Assembly (NCBI GenBank): GCA_963969595.1
Contig: OZ018410.1
Coordinates: 23,236,913 to 23,300,912, forward strand
Reading direction: 5' to 3'
Length of the DNA: 64,000 nt
From: Neckera pumila
Lineage: Eukaryota > Streptophyta > Bryopsida > Hypnales > Neckeraceae
Program-made: the position numbers and the translations under genes
In this document: piece after piece, positions 11,651 to 25,000 of the stretch
Layout of the letters: every line of letters starts with the position of its first letter
Position numbering within the stretch: position 1 is the first letter of the stretch
The notes under the pieces: generated by a model
Seen by the model: the letters and a program-made list of their open reading frames with translations, nothing else
Databases searched by the model: none
Told to the model about the DNA's origin: nothing

Positions 11651-14002
11651 TTTTGTAGCATGGATGGATGAATTCATAAAACATTTTTCATTGATTTTTT
11701 TTGGTGGAGAAATGGGATTTGCTTCAAACCCAAGTCATATTACAATTTTTGGAGCTTCCATGATTAAGTTATCAATGTTCAAAGATTGTAGCCATGATTA
11801 ATTACATTGCTAAACAAAACCGAGTACAAAATTGGAACTTTTTCATTTAAACAACCATCCCATTAGCATCAATGGGCAAATTCCAAAAGTTAATATGTGA
11901 AAGTTGTAGTGTGCCACATGTAACACATTTCTATGGAATTTTCATGAAAATATTTGTTGTGATGTAAAAGAATATTAATTTCAAAGTTAGCCATGTTAAA
12001 ACTCGGTTTTGTATGCTGTAATTTGGAACTACTTTATATTTTGCCAAATTTTTTTTAAACTCCAATTTTTTTTTGTGCTTTAGCATATTGATATAAATCA
12101 TTTTAGATTGTTGTACACAAAAATTGAAGGAAATTGACATTTATAGAATTTAAAATATGAACAAATTGACAAATATGCAATGTTGTTGGATCAGTTTTCA
12201 CAATATTTGAGTTTTTTTTGGAATTGCGAGCACGGGATTGCATTAGCCATTGTAAAGAGAGTATAGGTTGCAACATGGACCATTGTTATAACTTAATGCC
12301 CTTGCATTTGAAATATTTGTTGAAACAGACAATGTACTCAACTTACTCATAGTTGTATAATGTGTTATTAGGTTCAATTTTTTAGTACAAATACTAGAGT
12401 TTATGATGCACATAATTGATTCTACAAGTCCAAAAAATTAAAAATATCATTGCCAATATCATCAAAACTCTCAATCAAGGTATAATTGTCCCGGGCTTTC
12501 TTACTCCAAGTTGCCTTGGATGTCAGTCTAATTGAAGGCCATATGTTTTTAAGAAGAAGAAGGGGGGACAAAAATTGCCCCCAAAGTTCTATTTGCTTGG
12601 CTTTGCTATGTTCAATCTAATGGACTCTTTTTGGAGTCTCCAATGGTACCCAAAGTCTTCTATATTCCAAAGAAGCTTTGCTATAGACTTTTCAAATGTT
12701 TGTCTGTATATGCAAAAGTTGTAATTTTTTCATCCATCTTATATGGACAAGGCAATTTTTCTTGCCGCAATGGGATCAATTGCCCTAAATTGAGATTATG
12801 GTATTAAAAAAAAAGAATTCAAATGGATAGAGCCTTGAGCACCAAATATCAACATTTTAATGTGGCCACAACATGGAAAATTTTGTTCAATTAGATTTGT
12901 AAATTTTGGTAAAAAATGTAAGTTGAATCTGAATATTAAATGGCTCAAAAATAAGTTGTAAAATTTTCAAAAGCAACACATTTTAGACTCCTACAATTAG
13001 TCAAAGACTAAATTAATAGACAATCTTCTTTTTATGACCAATTTGATAAATTTGAAGTAACCAATTGCGAGATTTATATCCCTCACCTTTGAGATAAAGT
13101 CAGCACAACCAGGTTCTGATTTATTCAATGTGTGAATTTCTACGTGTGTGTCTTGGATTGTCCAATTGGCCTTCTATACAATCCATAAATTTTTGTCCTG
13201 TTTTTTGTCGTTGATTACTTCCAAATATCTCAAATCTCACTTAAAGTACGCAAAATTTGCAAAAATTAGTTTCCATTGAACTTCATTTTAAACTAAAGGA
13301 AAATATTCTAATCCTTGAAAATGAATTCATTCCTACATTGATTTTAATTACAAAATATACCACATGTCTACAATTTGCATCAATTCCAAAATGGTATTGT
13401 GCTTCTACATACAAGTTTGTATACAAAAGTTAAAAGGATTCAAATTTTTGGATGAACTTCAACTATTTAGACTTCATCCATCTAATTCTTAATGAATTAC
13501 AATTTGTTTTTTGGATTTCATAATAGATTTGGACCTGCAATTTATCTCTCTTTTTTATTTTCAAGTCTATCCTTCTATTGAGAATTGTGGATATATTTTC
13601 ATCAAAATATTGTTAGTCTAACTTCATTTACACTAGTATACCCTATGTTGTTGCTACAATATAATAAAATAAAAGCGAAAGTAGTTTTCTAATTTTTTAA
13701 TTCATAAAATTGCAAAAATTCAATATCTTTTTTGTTGTGATCCGAAACGCTACTAAGCAAAGTCCATGCAATTTTCCTTGCTAAGGGCATTGTGATGGTA
13801 CCAAAAATGCGACTTTCTAGGGGGGTAACTAAAAAAAATTTAGCATGTTACATGTGGCCAAAGATATGATACATTTTATTCATTGCTCCTACATTTTTGA
13901 AAAATATTTGAGATGAAATATTATAGAGAAAATAGATGAACCACAAATATATAAATATATGGACATAATTCATTTGGCCAATTTGTTTTTTAAGATTTAA
14001 TG
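11651..14002. other. AT-rich intergenic DNA without recognisable genes
   Basis: This stretch is very AT-rich, with frequent T and A runs and stop codons in all frames. A slightly GC-richer island at about 12480-12700 has no convincing frame or splice structure. No gene or RNA is supported. Confidence 0.6.
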
Positions 14003-14140
14003 TACCATAAAGTAAAAATATCCTAAGCCGGGGCTATAAGTAGGGTCTATATTTCCGCTAGGTTCTGTACTAATATACCATAAAGTGAAAGTATCCTAGG
14101 CTAGGGCTATGAGTAGGGTCTGTATTCCTGCCAAGTCTGA
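14003..14140. repeat. 73-bp tandem duplication
   Basis: Unit 1 (14003-14075) and unit 2 (from 14076) both begin TACCATAAAGT and share TATCCTA followed by GGGCTAT and AGTAGGGTCT. Divergence is modest, about one difference per ten bases. Non-coding. Confidence 0.75.
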
Positions 14141-14689
14141 ATGATTCAATTGTATATCAATGTTATGTGAAGTTTGTGGTGCAAATAAAGGGTGTGTTAC
14201 ATGTTGCATTCCAATTGATTTGGGCAATTGATTTGTTGTTCAATCTTTGTGTTTTGTATTGTTGGATGTAGGAGTTACATTCATTGTAGACACTAAATAT
14301 GCTTTGAATTTCTATGCAATGGCATTTACATATGATAACCTTTATGTATCCACAAACTTCATTTGTAACTTAGTTTATTACTTAGGTGTTTAGCAATTAC
14401 GTTCTATGGTACCACTAATATCACATATTTTGTAATATTTTATTACTTATAAGGTATAGTTCAGTTATCTATATATAGGGTATTTTCAATTCAAGATCCT
14501 TTAATTATAATGAAATAATGATATGAACAATTGGCCTATCTTTCAAATTCAAAGTAACTGCATGATATTTAAAATTATGACAAATTAGAAAATTAGGTAA
14601 TGATATAGTCTATTTCATTAGTTTCCTCTATCAAAATACCCACATAAATAATATCTCTCGGTCACATGTGATATGCAAACCTCCTTAAG

Positions 14690-16175
14690 AGTCCTCCTCC
14701 CCTCCCTCGTATGCAACTTGGGGACGCATAGTTCCGAAGAGTCTCACCATAACAAACAAAACAAAACAAAACAAAGCAAAACAAAGCCTAATTTAATATA
14801 TAGATATCTTATAATTTGAACTTGCTTATGTAAATTTCTATGTATGCTTTTGGAAAAGTTTGATATGCCACTATAGGATTCCAATACTTATTTCTAAGCT
14901 TTAAGGTTTTATACACAAACAATTTTATTATTCTATTGGTGTTTTATATTTAGTATTGTTTAAAGTCAACTTAGTTTGTTCATATTTTTTAAATTAAAAA
15001 ATTCTTAGATTGTGCTGTTCAAATTTTGAAAAGATCTCACACTCCCAAATCACTCATTTTTAGCATGAGTTAGAAGAATTCAAAGTTTTGGATAACTATT
15101 GGTAATCAAAACTTCATCTAAGGTTTTCTTCTAAGTTTTTTAATGTTTTTTGGTATTTCCTAGTGGAATTATGCTTCTAATACTTATTCCTTCCTAAAAA
15201 TTGGAATTTTTTCTTAGCTTCACTGTAAGTTATATTTTTTTATCCAGAAAAAGCCTCCCAAATGCTCAAATTATATTTTTCATCTATCTTTCTCAATTTC
15301 TATTTGTTTCTAAGTACCAGATAGTTTCTTAAAATCTCTTTCTTTAAAATGTAGTTTTTTCAATTTGTATTTGAGTTGTGGTTGCAAATTCCTAAGTCTT
15401 TCATGGACTAGACTCTATAAATTGTACGAAGTATGGTTCTTAATGAACCCCTAAAGTTCCAAGGCCTTTTTTCATCAAAATTGAAACACTCAAAATTGCA
15501 AAGAGAAAAATACTTTAAAAATTGTTTCTTTTGCATATTTGACCTTAGGATTTGGCATTAGACTAGTGTGAAAATGTGTAGAAGAAATTTAGAAACTTTG
15601 ATCGCGTAGATTACAAGATTTTTGTATTTGAAGTGAAGAGCACAAGATTTTTTACATTCCTCAACTATTTTTTTGAGTTTGAATCTTTTTTGCTTAAAGT
15701 TTTTCCACTACGGAATTTGAATTTATAATTTTTTATCTTGAAGAATTGAGTTGAGAGTCTAGGAGAAAAGATCAATTAAAAATCACTTAATTTTCACTCA
15801 TAAAATTTTCACTCCTATTTTCACTTAATAATTTTTTTTTATGTAGAAGTAGGTTCAAGATTGAAGGGAAACTAAACCGTTAATAGCTCTAAGATGGAAT
15901 TAAAACATACAAATGTCAATAGTGAGATTATTCAAGCAAGAGATATTAACTTTGTGAATCTTTTTTTTGAAAAGTTGTAAGAATTGAATTTAGAAATAGA
16001 AATGAACTAGTGTGCCTTATGCCATTGCTATCCATGCATCCATTAGCTTAGGTTAGTCTGCTTGTTTTGTTTTGTTTTGTTTTGTTTGTTTGTTTATTAC
16101 GTTGAGATCTCTTGAACTCTGCATCCCTCCAATTGCGTTATGGGTATCCTTCCCTCAGTAAGGAAGGGGGCACGA
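14690..16175. repeat. Inverted repeat pair ending in AAAAC/GTTTT arrays
   Basis: The left arm (about 14690-14788) ends in repeated AAAAC units. Its reverse complement resembles the right arm at about 16060-16175, which begins with GTTTT units followed by a TTGAGATCTCTTGAACTCTGC-like stretch. The arms lie about 1.3 kb apart around AT-rich DNA. A further copy in the right-arm orientation is at 16600-16725. No coding frame is seen inside. It is a terminal-inverted-repeat element or two opposed insertions of one repeat. Confidence 0.5.
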
Positions 16176-16599
16176 GATTTGTTTTGTAGCATTTGGATCT
16201 ACAATGTAGTGGGGTTTTTTTGGCGATTTGTTGTCACTTGCACCAAAATAATTGGCCTTGCACCATGCCTGTAAAAAAAAATAGTACTTAAAGGCCAAAA
16301 CTTTGCCTAAAAACTTCAAACTGAAAAAAAACACTCTTGTATGCTAGATTGTGGATGAAACTTGGATTATGGATTTGTGATATGTGCTAATGTTTTATTT
16401 TCAATCCAATATGTAGATGAATGTTGAAATTTAGAGCACTACAATAACATTCAATATTGCCACTTTTTGTACTTTATAGAAAATTAAAAAAATCTGCTAC
16501 GGTGTGAAAGTTATTGAATTTTAAAGTATTTTATATGAATGAAAAAATGAAAAATTACTTTTACTATTCTTTTGATTTTGACAATGGCACATGCATACT

Positions 16600-16725
16600 T
16601 TTGTTTTGTTTTGTTTTATTTTATTTTATTTGTTTGTTATGTTGAGATCTCTTAGACTATGTGTCCTTGGTCATGTTCTTGGTACCATCAGAAAGCCCTT
16701 TGTGAGGAAGGATGCACGGGCCTTG
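16600..16725. repeat. Third copy of the GTTTT-ended repeat
   Basis: It starts with GTTTT then ATTTT pentanucleotides and continues GTTATGTTGAGATCTCTTA, matching the arm at 16060-16175. A GAGGAAGGATGCACGGGCC tract corresponds to AGTAAGGAAGGGGGCACGAG in that arm. Non-coding. Confidence 0.55.
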
Positions 16726-16854
16726 TTTCATGGCATTTGGACTTACAATGTGAAAGTTATGGATTTTTGAGTTATTTTCAAATTAAAAAATCGAAATATT
16801 CTTTTTCTTTTTCTTTTGATTGTGGCAAAGACACGAGGCACATTAGTCCATATT

Positions 16855-17794
16855 TTAACCAATAGAAAGTTTCATGACTATGTTTTCACCAAAACTGCTC
16901 AAAAATTGTCATTTTTGGAACAAGTACTAAATTTTTGAAAAAAAACATCTTTGGATACATACAATTACAGGATCTTGTAGTACATTGGTTTGAGAAGATG
17001 TGAAAAAAAATTCAGAAATATCCACCGTGTTAATCGAAAGAGATTAGCATTTGAATCGACAAAAATCCTTTTTTGTCCCTACAAAAAATCGGGCAGATGC
17101 ACTTCATAAGGTCACATAAGGTCACATAAGGTCACATTTGAATGAAAAAATGTCCAAAATGATGGTAACTCTTTGTACTCATTACTCAAGGCAAGTTGAT
17201 TGTATATTTGAAAAATTTGAGATTTTACAGCATATAGGAAAAAATTAGTAAATAGACAAGAGTAGAAAATGATTCAAAATACTAAGTTGTTAAGAAATGA
17301 ATTATAGAATGGAAAGTGCCAATTCCAATGATTGCATTGTTGTAATAAACCATCTACATCCTTTGATTTTAATTTTTTCAAAAATATTGAAAATTGAGTA
17401 AGATAAAGAACTTCAAAGTTTATTTTAGAGTAGAGAATCCATAACTGCCTGCAGACAAAACTCTTCATAACTTTTGACTCATTAATTAAAATGGAATGAT
17501 TCCAAGCTTTCTATTACATATGTAACTCTAGAAAATCAATTTCAAATTTTTACTTTTGAAAAAAATGATTTTTTTAATCTGCCTAAATTGCCCAGTTACA
17601 AAAAAAATGAAACATTAGGCCAAAACTTTTGACTCATATTTCCAAATGTCATGAAATTTAGTACATGTTAAAGATATTCTTTGTCCCCATTTTTAATGAA
17701 AATTTGGGCTAACCATATAGAAATCTCTAGTCGCATGTACCTGCCCAAAATTTCTATGTAGCCAAAAAACTCATGTTGGGCCTTTAGGAGTTAA
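16855..17794 (-). mobile_element. About 0.94-kb TTAA-ended element, reverse orientation
   Basis: Its reverse complement aligns along its length with 57333-58260 and 54514-55447. The right end reads CCTAAAGGCCCAACATGAG on the minus strand, followed by GTTTTTTGGC and a block containing TTTTGGGCAGGTAC. The left end mirrors the GACTATGTTTTCACC block. The element is 940 bp with TTAA at both borders and no coding frame. Confidence 0.7.
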
Positions 17795-20700
17795 GCCATT
17801 ATTGACCATAAATTTAAGTCATTTGATATAAACTAAAGACTTAACATAGAATTTTTTTTAAATTTCATCCAAATTTAGAGCTCTCATTTTAATCATTAAC
17901 CAATCCACTTACAAGACACAACAAAAGTTGACAGCTTTGAGACAACAAGAATAAAAGTGTTAGGATTGATTTGTGCTAAGGAGCCTAAAAGGTTATCCTC
18001 AATCTCAAAGGCCTTAAAAATAATTGATTGGTATTTATGTATTTTGTATCAATAGAAGTATTGATGTTAGTTCAACACTAAGCTTTAATGTTCTTCATTC
18101 TATTATAGTTATGTTCAATTATTTGAAATTATAAACCTTGAAGTATATAAATATGTCAATTTTTGTTTAAGTTTCAAATTTCAAATTATAAAATTATGCA
18201 TTATATATAATAAAATCATAATATTAATTTGTAAACTATCCAAATTCAAAAATTACAGTTTGTTGATTAAAAGCATTTATTAATTTATAAATGTCAGTAG
18301 CATTTTATTGAATTTAAATCTTGGATTTAAATATTGAATTTCAGTATTGAATTTAAAATTCAAAACATGATATTAGTTTTAATTTTATGATGAAATTATT
18401 TTCTATTGAATACTTCAGTTATATTTGATTGAGCTTATTATATCACCAAGAATCACTGCAAAGTAATAACTTTACAGAAATAACAAGTCTTGCATAGTAT
18501 AATTATTAAATTTTTAAAAATTTAAAAATTTATAGATTTCATTAATTTTCATTTAATTAAAACAAAATAATCTTCTTTATTACTAAATTTTGATTGCTTA
18601 TCCAACTAGTGACTGTTCAAATTGTTTTTAGGAAATCAACTCAATTTGGAACTTTTTTTTTCAAAAGAGGTCTTTAAGATTGTCAACACAAGTATCTAGC
18701 TTGATTTTGGATTGTATAGCTTACTTGTACCATTGTCGTCTTTATTTTCATTGCATCCTTTGGCTTCATTTGGCTTTCTTTTAGGAGGGGTTTGAAGGTG
18801 TTGTCGGTGGAGACCCCAATGGACATGGAGATGGCGAGTGACGGATGCACCAACTCTCGATCTCAAAAGACCACAGCTGTTAAATGTTTTAGGAGCTCTT
18901 CACATCCCTCCTTTGATCTCTTCGTCCATACTAGCTTTATTTCATTCGTTCCCTCACACTCACTTGTCGCACCATCACCTTCATTTAATTCTTGATGCAA
19001 TCAACAATTACAATCAACTTGTGGAATATATCATTTACATCCAGCTCCTACAATGTATAAAAAACAATTTTTTTGCCATTTACAATTAGCGCATTTTGTT
19101 TGCATACATTGTGATCACTTGCTTGAGCTTTTCTTGCCTTCAATTTTGTGTATTTGGTGCATGTCCTATAGGCCTTGATGTTCTATTTACTTTTTTTTTC
19201 ATATTTGTTGACTTGAAGAGCTTAGTATAGAATATTGTTTTCTCACCTTTTTTTTATGGTTTCATTATCTCTATTCTAGAATTGTAAAAAGAATTTTGGT
19301 TTATTATATGACCAATTCCATTGATCATATTGTAAAAATATAATTTCTGTAGGTGAAATTTTATTTTGTTAGAATCCATGAAGGACATTGCATTTGTTAG
19401 TCTAAATAGAAATAAAATTAGATAAATGTAATCATTTGACCTACTCAAAACTACTAGAAAAAGATGAGGTACAATTTCAAATTTGGACTTTTCAAACTTT
19501 TCCGGATTGAGGTTTGTATGTAGAGCATTCTTTGTGTAATGCTCTTATAATGTTGGTTTTTATCTACTTCAATTACATTTTGCATGAAGATGCTAGTCTA
19601 AAGTATTGTAGGCTAGTTTTATAGCTATTATAATGAAGAAGTCATGTGTTGGGCTTCCAAGAGAAAATAGAGTTTAGTGGTTTCTTTAAAGCAATCCAAT
19701 AATTTACATTAATTTGAATTTGGTCTTTGTGGATTATTGTGAAGGTTTGAGCTAAGAGAAAGTTTGTTCTTTGATTCGGATTGCAGTGTGCGGACTTCAA
19801 ATAGTGGTTTGCACAAGACCCTCAAATGCCATATCAATTTGTATTTTCTTTTAAATAAAAGAACAAATAGCAATGCTTAAAGAAAAGTATGACACTCACA
19901 GATGTTAACCAAACAAACAAAATGTATAACACATAAAATCTAGATTTAGCTTCAATGTAAATATAAGAAGGCCAAGGACTGAAACATTGTTCTAAATGAA
20001 TGAATTTTTTCATTTGCTAAAGAAAAAGAGAGCATGCGGACCATTTTATTGAAAAAGACAAGTTTTCCCTTCTATATGTGCATGAATTCATATGCAAGGA
20101 TACTACAGATTTCACTAGTCAAAGCAAGAAGCTTGAGATAATAAGAAGTCTTACATCTTGTAAGAATGATTTTTTATTTGTCAATTTTGCAATAGTCCAA
20201 GTAACAAGAGTGTGGCACGCTAAGAAGACTTAGTAGAACAAAATCTTTGACTATCCATTTGAGATCAATTAGACAATTCATGCATCCTAATATGTCATGA
20301 ATGCAATGAATTATTTTGAATTTGTCATTCTACTCCTATTTACAAATGGTCTTTAATAAATTTTGCACATTGAAAGAGTGATCTCAATTGAGATCTCAAG
20401 CTTATTGCTTTCACACATACAATTGAAATTCACCCTTAGAAATCATGTTTTTTGAGGAGGACTTATTAGGCATTGCAGATTCCATATTGACAATGGAGTA
20501 TTCTTTTGCAAGGAAGGAGATGGATGATTTCACTTGTATGCAACCAATACTTCCAAGGGTGCAACATTTTCTGGTGTTGAGGTTCACAAGTTATTCATGT
20601 CCAACTCATACTTTGTTTGCCAACATATCTCCTCCACCTTTGCCAACTCATTTGAGTGTGTTGCAAACCTTCATGCACTAGAATACTTCCAAATGAAGTA

Positions 20701-22040
20701 CAAATTAGATTTTGAGGGAATAAAGTGGTTTCTTTCATTGAATCCCTTCTACAAATTCCATCTCATATGTGACCATGAGATATATAAGATTTGCATTTGT
20801 CATTGATGGAATGCAATTGTCCTTATTACGTAGTCTATTAAAACCACCATTACAAATTTGTCATAAAAGGCCTAAAGATCCAATTGGTCAAATGTTCATC
20901 TTATTTTGTTTAGAATATGTAGTGAATGCAAGAAAGAAGAGACAATTTCAAAAATATGATTTGACTTAGCCATCAACTCTAAAGCCAAGAAAGTGCAAAG
21001 ATCTTAATTCTCTGATAGCCTTAATTGGTATTTTTCTAGGAAACTACACTCATTCCTCTCTTGGAAATGCTTGTCAAGTTCTTTGTATCTTCAAATAGTT
21101 TGATGTTATAGTTCAATTGTTGATTCAATCACTCAAATCAATATTAGTTGATGAATATATAAATACTATCAATTTCGTTAATTTGGACTCCTAGACTTGT
21201 AGTCCGCCATTATATGATGTCAATATGAAGTATTGCCTCTCTATATTGATAGAAATTCTCTATCCTTGATAAAAACTAATAAAAGTCTATTGAAAGGGTC
21301 AAGGTCCAATAGTATTCAAGAGTATTTTTCAAGTACATATATAAATGTGGTTGTTTGATTATCATTAATTCTGGATGCAGGGAATCAATAAACTATATAG
21401 CTAATAATATTTTACTTAGGTTACCTTTCAAAATTGGAAATTTAGAGTGCAAGTCATTCATGTCTCAGAATCTAAGGTACTTGTAGCTCTCCATGCCACC
21501 ACACATAGGCTATGCCATTCCTAGGCTAATTTTCATTTGTCTAGACAAGCCTTGAGGACTAATCCTTTCAACTACATTTTGAGAGATGTGGCAATGTGAT
21601 TAAGGAGAGTTTTTTTTTAAGGACTTTACACTATGTGTAGAAGCTATGGACAAGGAATTTTTGATAGTGAATGATAGTGAATCAAAATAGATGTTTGCAT
21701 AGCAAGACTTTTTGTGATTGATCTTATCTATTTGACCATTTTGTGGAGTGATCCATATATGATCAACTTACAATTTAACCAAATGGATAAGACTGTTTTA
21801 TTCTTTTTATGAGCTATAAATAGGGTACTTGTACATAAACATGTTTATGTACATTTTGTTGGTCTTCAAGCCTTGCTTAGAGAAATGTAATCGCTCTTTT
21901 TGGAAGATTTATAGCTATCTTGTTCATGACGAAAAATTGAAACTATACTTTTATTGAGCATATAGTCATATTAATATTGCCTTGAGATGCTTGTTGTGAC
22001 ATTTTGCATGAGCTTGATTTGATATATCATAGACGTGCAG
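17795..22040. other. AT-rich intergenic DNA; upstream exons of the CEP162-like gene may lie here
   Basis: No gene model could be completed. A GC-richer patch at 18790-18990 carries an ATG-containing frame (from 18819, MDMEMASDG...) that could be a first exon of the CEP162-like gene. An open patch at 20445-20970 has some coding flavour but conflicting frames and no splice support. The remainder is AT-rich with short repeats such as a GGTCACATAA triplet just before this region. Confidence 0.4.
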
Positions 22041-25000
22041 GAGCCCAGAACTTGGATTGACAAGGATAGAAACCAACGGCTCCTCGAAAAGGTTCACTTC
22101 AAAAAGGACACATGAGAATGAAAATTTTGTCCCTAATTATGGGCAACCTTCTTGCTCTTATGATAAAAGGGAACAGATGCCTAAAGAGCAGAGCAAAATT
22201 GCTTATAAGTCTTTTGAACAATACAACAATAAAAAAGAGATGCATAGCATGTTGGAACTTGGTATTGACAATTGCTATAGAGGTGAGATTGCTTACCAAA
22301 GGCGGGAACTATTAGGAAAGAGTCCTATACGATCTTTAAGAGATGACGATTTTCGGCAAGACAACATTATTGATGTTGATCAAAAAAAATATAAGGAATT
22401 AGGTAGTGAGGATAGCTCTTGTGTGATGCTTGAAAGCAAGTATGAAGCTGAAGATTGTGGAAGAAAAATGACTGATAAACAAGAAGAAGACAACCATGTA
22501 ATAAACAAAGTTGCTCTTGACAAATTAGGCATTTTACAAGACCGCCCAGGTGTTGTAGAACTTCAAATTCCTATTGACAATAAGATGGTAATGAATTCAA
22601 ATGCTAGAGAGTCCATTTCTTGCCAAGAAAGTCATCTCAAGGAAATGAAGACTCAACAAAAACAAAGAATTTTGAACAATACTAGTAGCAACAACAAATT
22701 GTACTCAGATGTGAGCTTGGAGAGATTTAGTTATTCCTATGGAAGTCCAGAAAAGTGTTGGATTAAGATGCTATCTAAAAATGGACCTCAAGAGGATAAT
22801 ATTCAAGTTTATAAAATGCCAAGTACACAAGGAATTACCTCAAGTAGAAACTCAATTGGATGTAGTCCAAGTACAATGAATCGATCTCCAAAGATAGCCA
22901 CACATGTAGAGGTTCACTGTGATAGGCAAAGAAAATTATGTGAAGATGGAAATAAAGCAAAATCCTTGAATAATTTCAATGAAATTGATAGTGAACGTAT
23001 TTTCCCTTCTTTCTTCATAACTTGTTTGTATATGCAAAGAGTTTCATGTTATAATAGTAGATATTATTAGTATCAATTAAATTTTTTCACACATATAAAA
23101 GAGTGAATTTTAAGAGTTCACTTTGTAGTTGTGCAAAGACCTTAAATAGAGGTGCCAAATCTATTGTAATTAGATTTTATTACCATCTATGAGTTTTGAA
23201 TGCAAGTACAAAGTGGAAGTTTGTAAATTACTACAAAAAGCAGCAAGCAATCTAATTTCCATTTAAGGCTAAGTTGTCATAAATACTTAGCAAAGACATC
23301 CTTACACCACTTTTTAATATAGGATATGAATACAAGAGTTGATATTGATAACTCAAATGAGTAAAAGAGGTTGAATTAGGTCCCGTAAATTTTTGGTTTC
23401 CACAAAAATTTTATTTTTGAAATGTTGGATACATCACTAAAAAAAAAGTTTTTCATTTCAGAGTATAAGATTCCATCAAAGCAAAAGCCACAAAGGCTAG
23501 TTGAAGTGACTACAGAGTATGATCAAGCATCCTTAGTTTTTGACTCCAAATTTCTTAAGCGCCTCAATAAAGTAAGTGATTGAAAATTTGCAGATAAGAT
23601 GTTTTTGTAGTTGTTTCTATTTTTTTCATTTATGGAAGTATTTCATGGATTTGAATCAACTTTTTTATTTAATTTATATATTTGTAACTTTCCTTCTTAC
23701 AGATCAGTGGAGGTGCACATCTCAACTTGGATGAAAGAGTTGCCCAGTCTTCAAACGCATTGGACCTTGCAGAGCTTCCTTCACCAATAGTGAATGTTGA
23801 ATTAAAGAAGAAGGTAGACCTTATTCTTCCAAACTTGCAAAGGCTCAAAAAATATATTTAAAGCTGGTGTATATAGGATTTTTTTAGGTATTGTAGTGTA
23901 TTGAAAGACTACATTGCTCGAACTTGTAAAATTTATTGTCTCTATGAATCTATTGGTCTATTCCAAGTTTAGAGACCAAGTTAAAGACCCAAGCTTGAAT
24001 ATATAGAAAGGCTTGGTGTCTAGTGAAAAAGATACATATGTCAAAGAGGCAATAGGACTCACAATAGGATGTTAGTTGTTATTTTTAAATAATATTTTTT
24101 TTAGTATAATTTATATATATATATGTATAGTTGTTAGAAAAGTGACATTCTTAGATTGTAGAGTAAACCTCTAAAATTACAAACATTTAGGATTTAGTTG
24201 AGAGTTGTCTTAATTTCATTCATAAAGCCACTTTGTATGATTTTTCTCTTGACCTTATCATATACAATGTAACTAGGTTCAAAATCATATTTGTCTCAAT
24301 CAATGAGATTACATTTGTACATTTCCTTCTATTAGGTGTTTAACAGAAAGCACCCCTTGAGCATGATTCATTGTAAACAAATTCTATCAAGTCCTAAGTA
24401 TTGATGTCTATTGAGTTCAACCAATGAATATTGGCATGGTTTGGATTGTATCACTGTTCATGAAGTGTAAAATCTTTCCATTCAAGGATTCAAATTAGTT
24501 CTATAAAAAAGTGCTCCGATATTTGAGTGCAGATTGAGGAATTAGAAAGATTAGTGGCAGATGAACAAAAGAAGTTTCAAGAGGTCACTGAGCGGCTAGC
24601 AGAACAACAAGAAGAAGCTGACAAAAATGCACAAGAAATGCAAGACAATTGGGACGGGAAGATCCGTGAATTACAAAAAGAGAAGTATGCTTTGTCCATT
24701 CGTCTTCAGGTTTGTTCTCATTTGTCTTCTTTGTTCATGAATCACTATACTTGAACTTGAATCCAAGTGTATCATTTTTCTTAGTTCCCTACAATTAAAC
24801 AATTGATTTGCACACAAAAAAAAGCATATGCTCTTGAATGTCAACCTTGCTAGACTTTGTAATTAACTGCAACAATTTGAGCAAGGCTTCTTGTTTTTAA
24901 AATTGGATGGTTGATCAATTATTTAATTGATCATGTCATAAAAGATGTAACTCAAACAAGGTCGAAGGTTAAAATCATTGAAGAAATTATAGTAGTTGGT

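Noticed and set aside
17100..17130. Short direct repeat (GGTCACATAA three times) considered as CRISPR-like
   Set aside because: There are no spacers and only three tiny contiguous units, and the genome is eukaryotic.
20445..20969. Open frames suggesting a gene
   Set aside because: Three overlapping frames compete, none has clear splice sites or recognisable domains, and the DNA is AT-rich.
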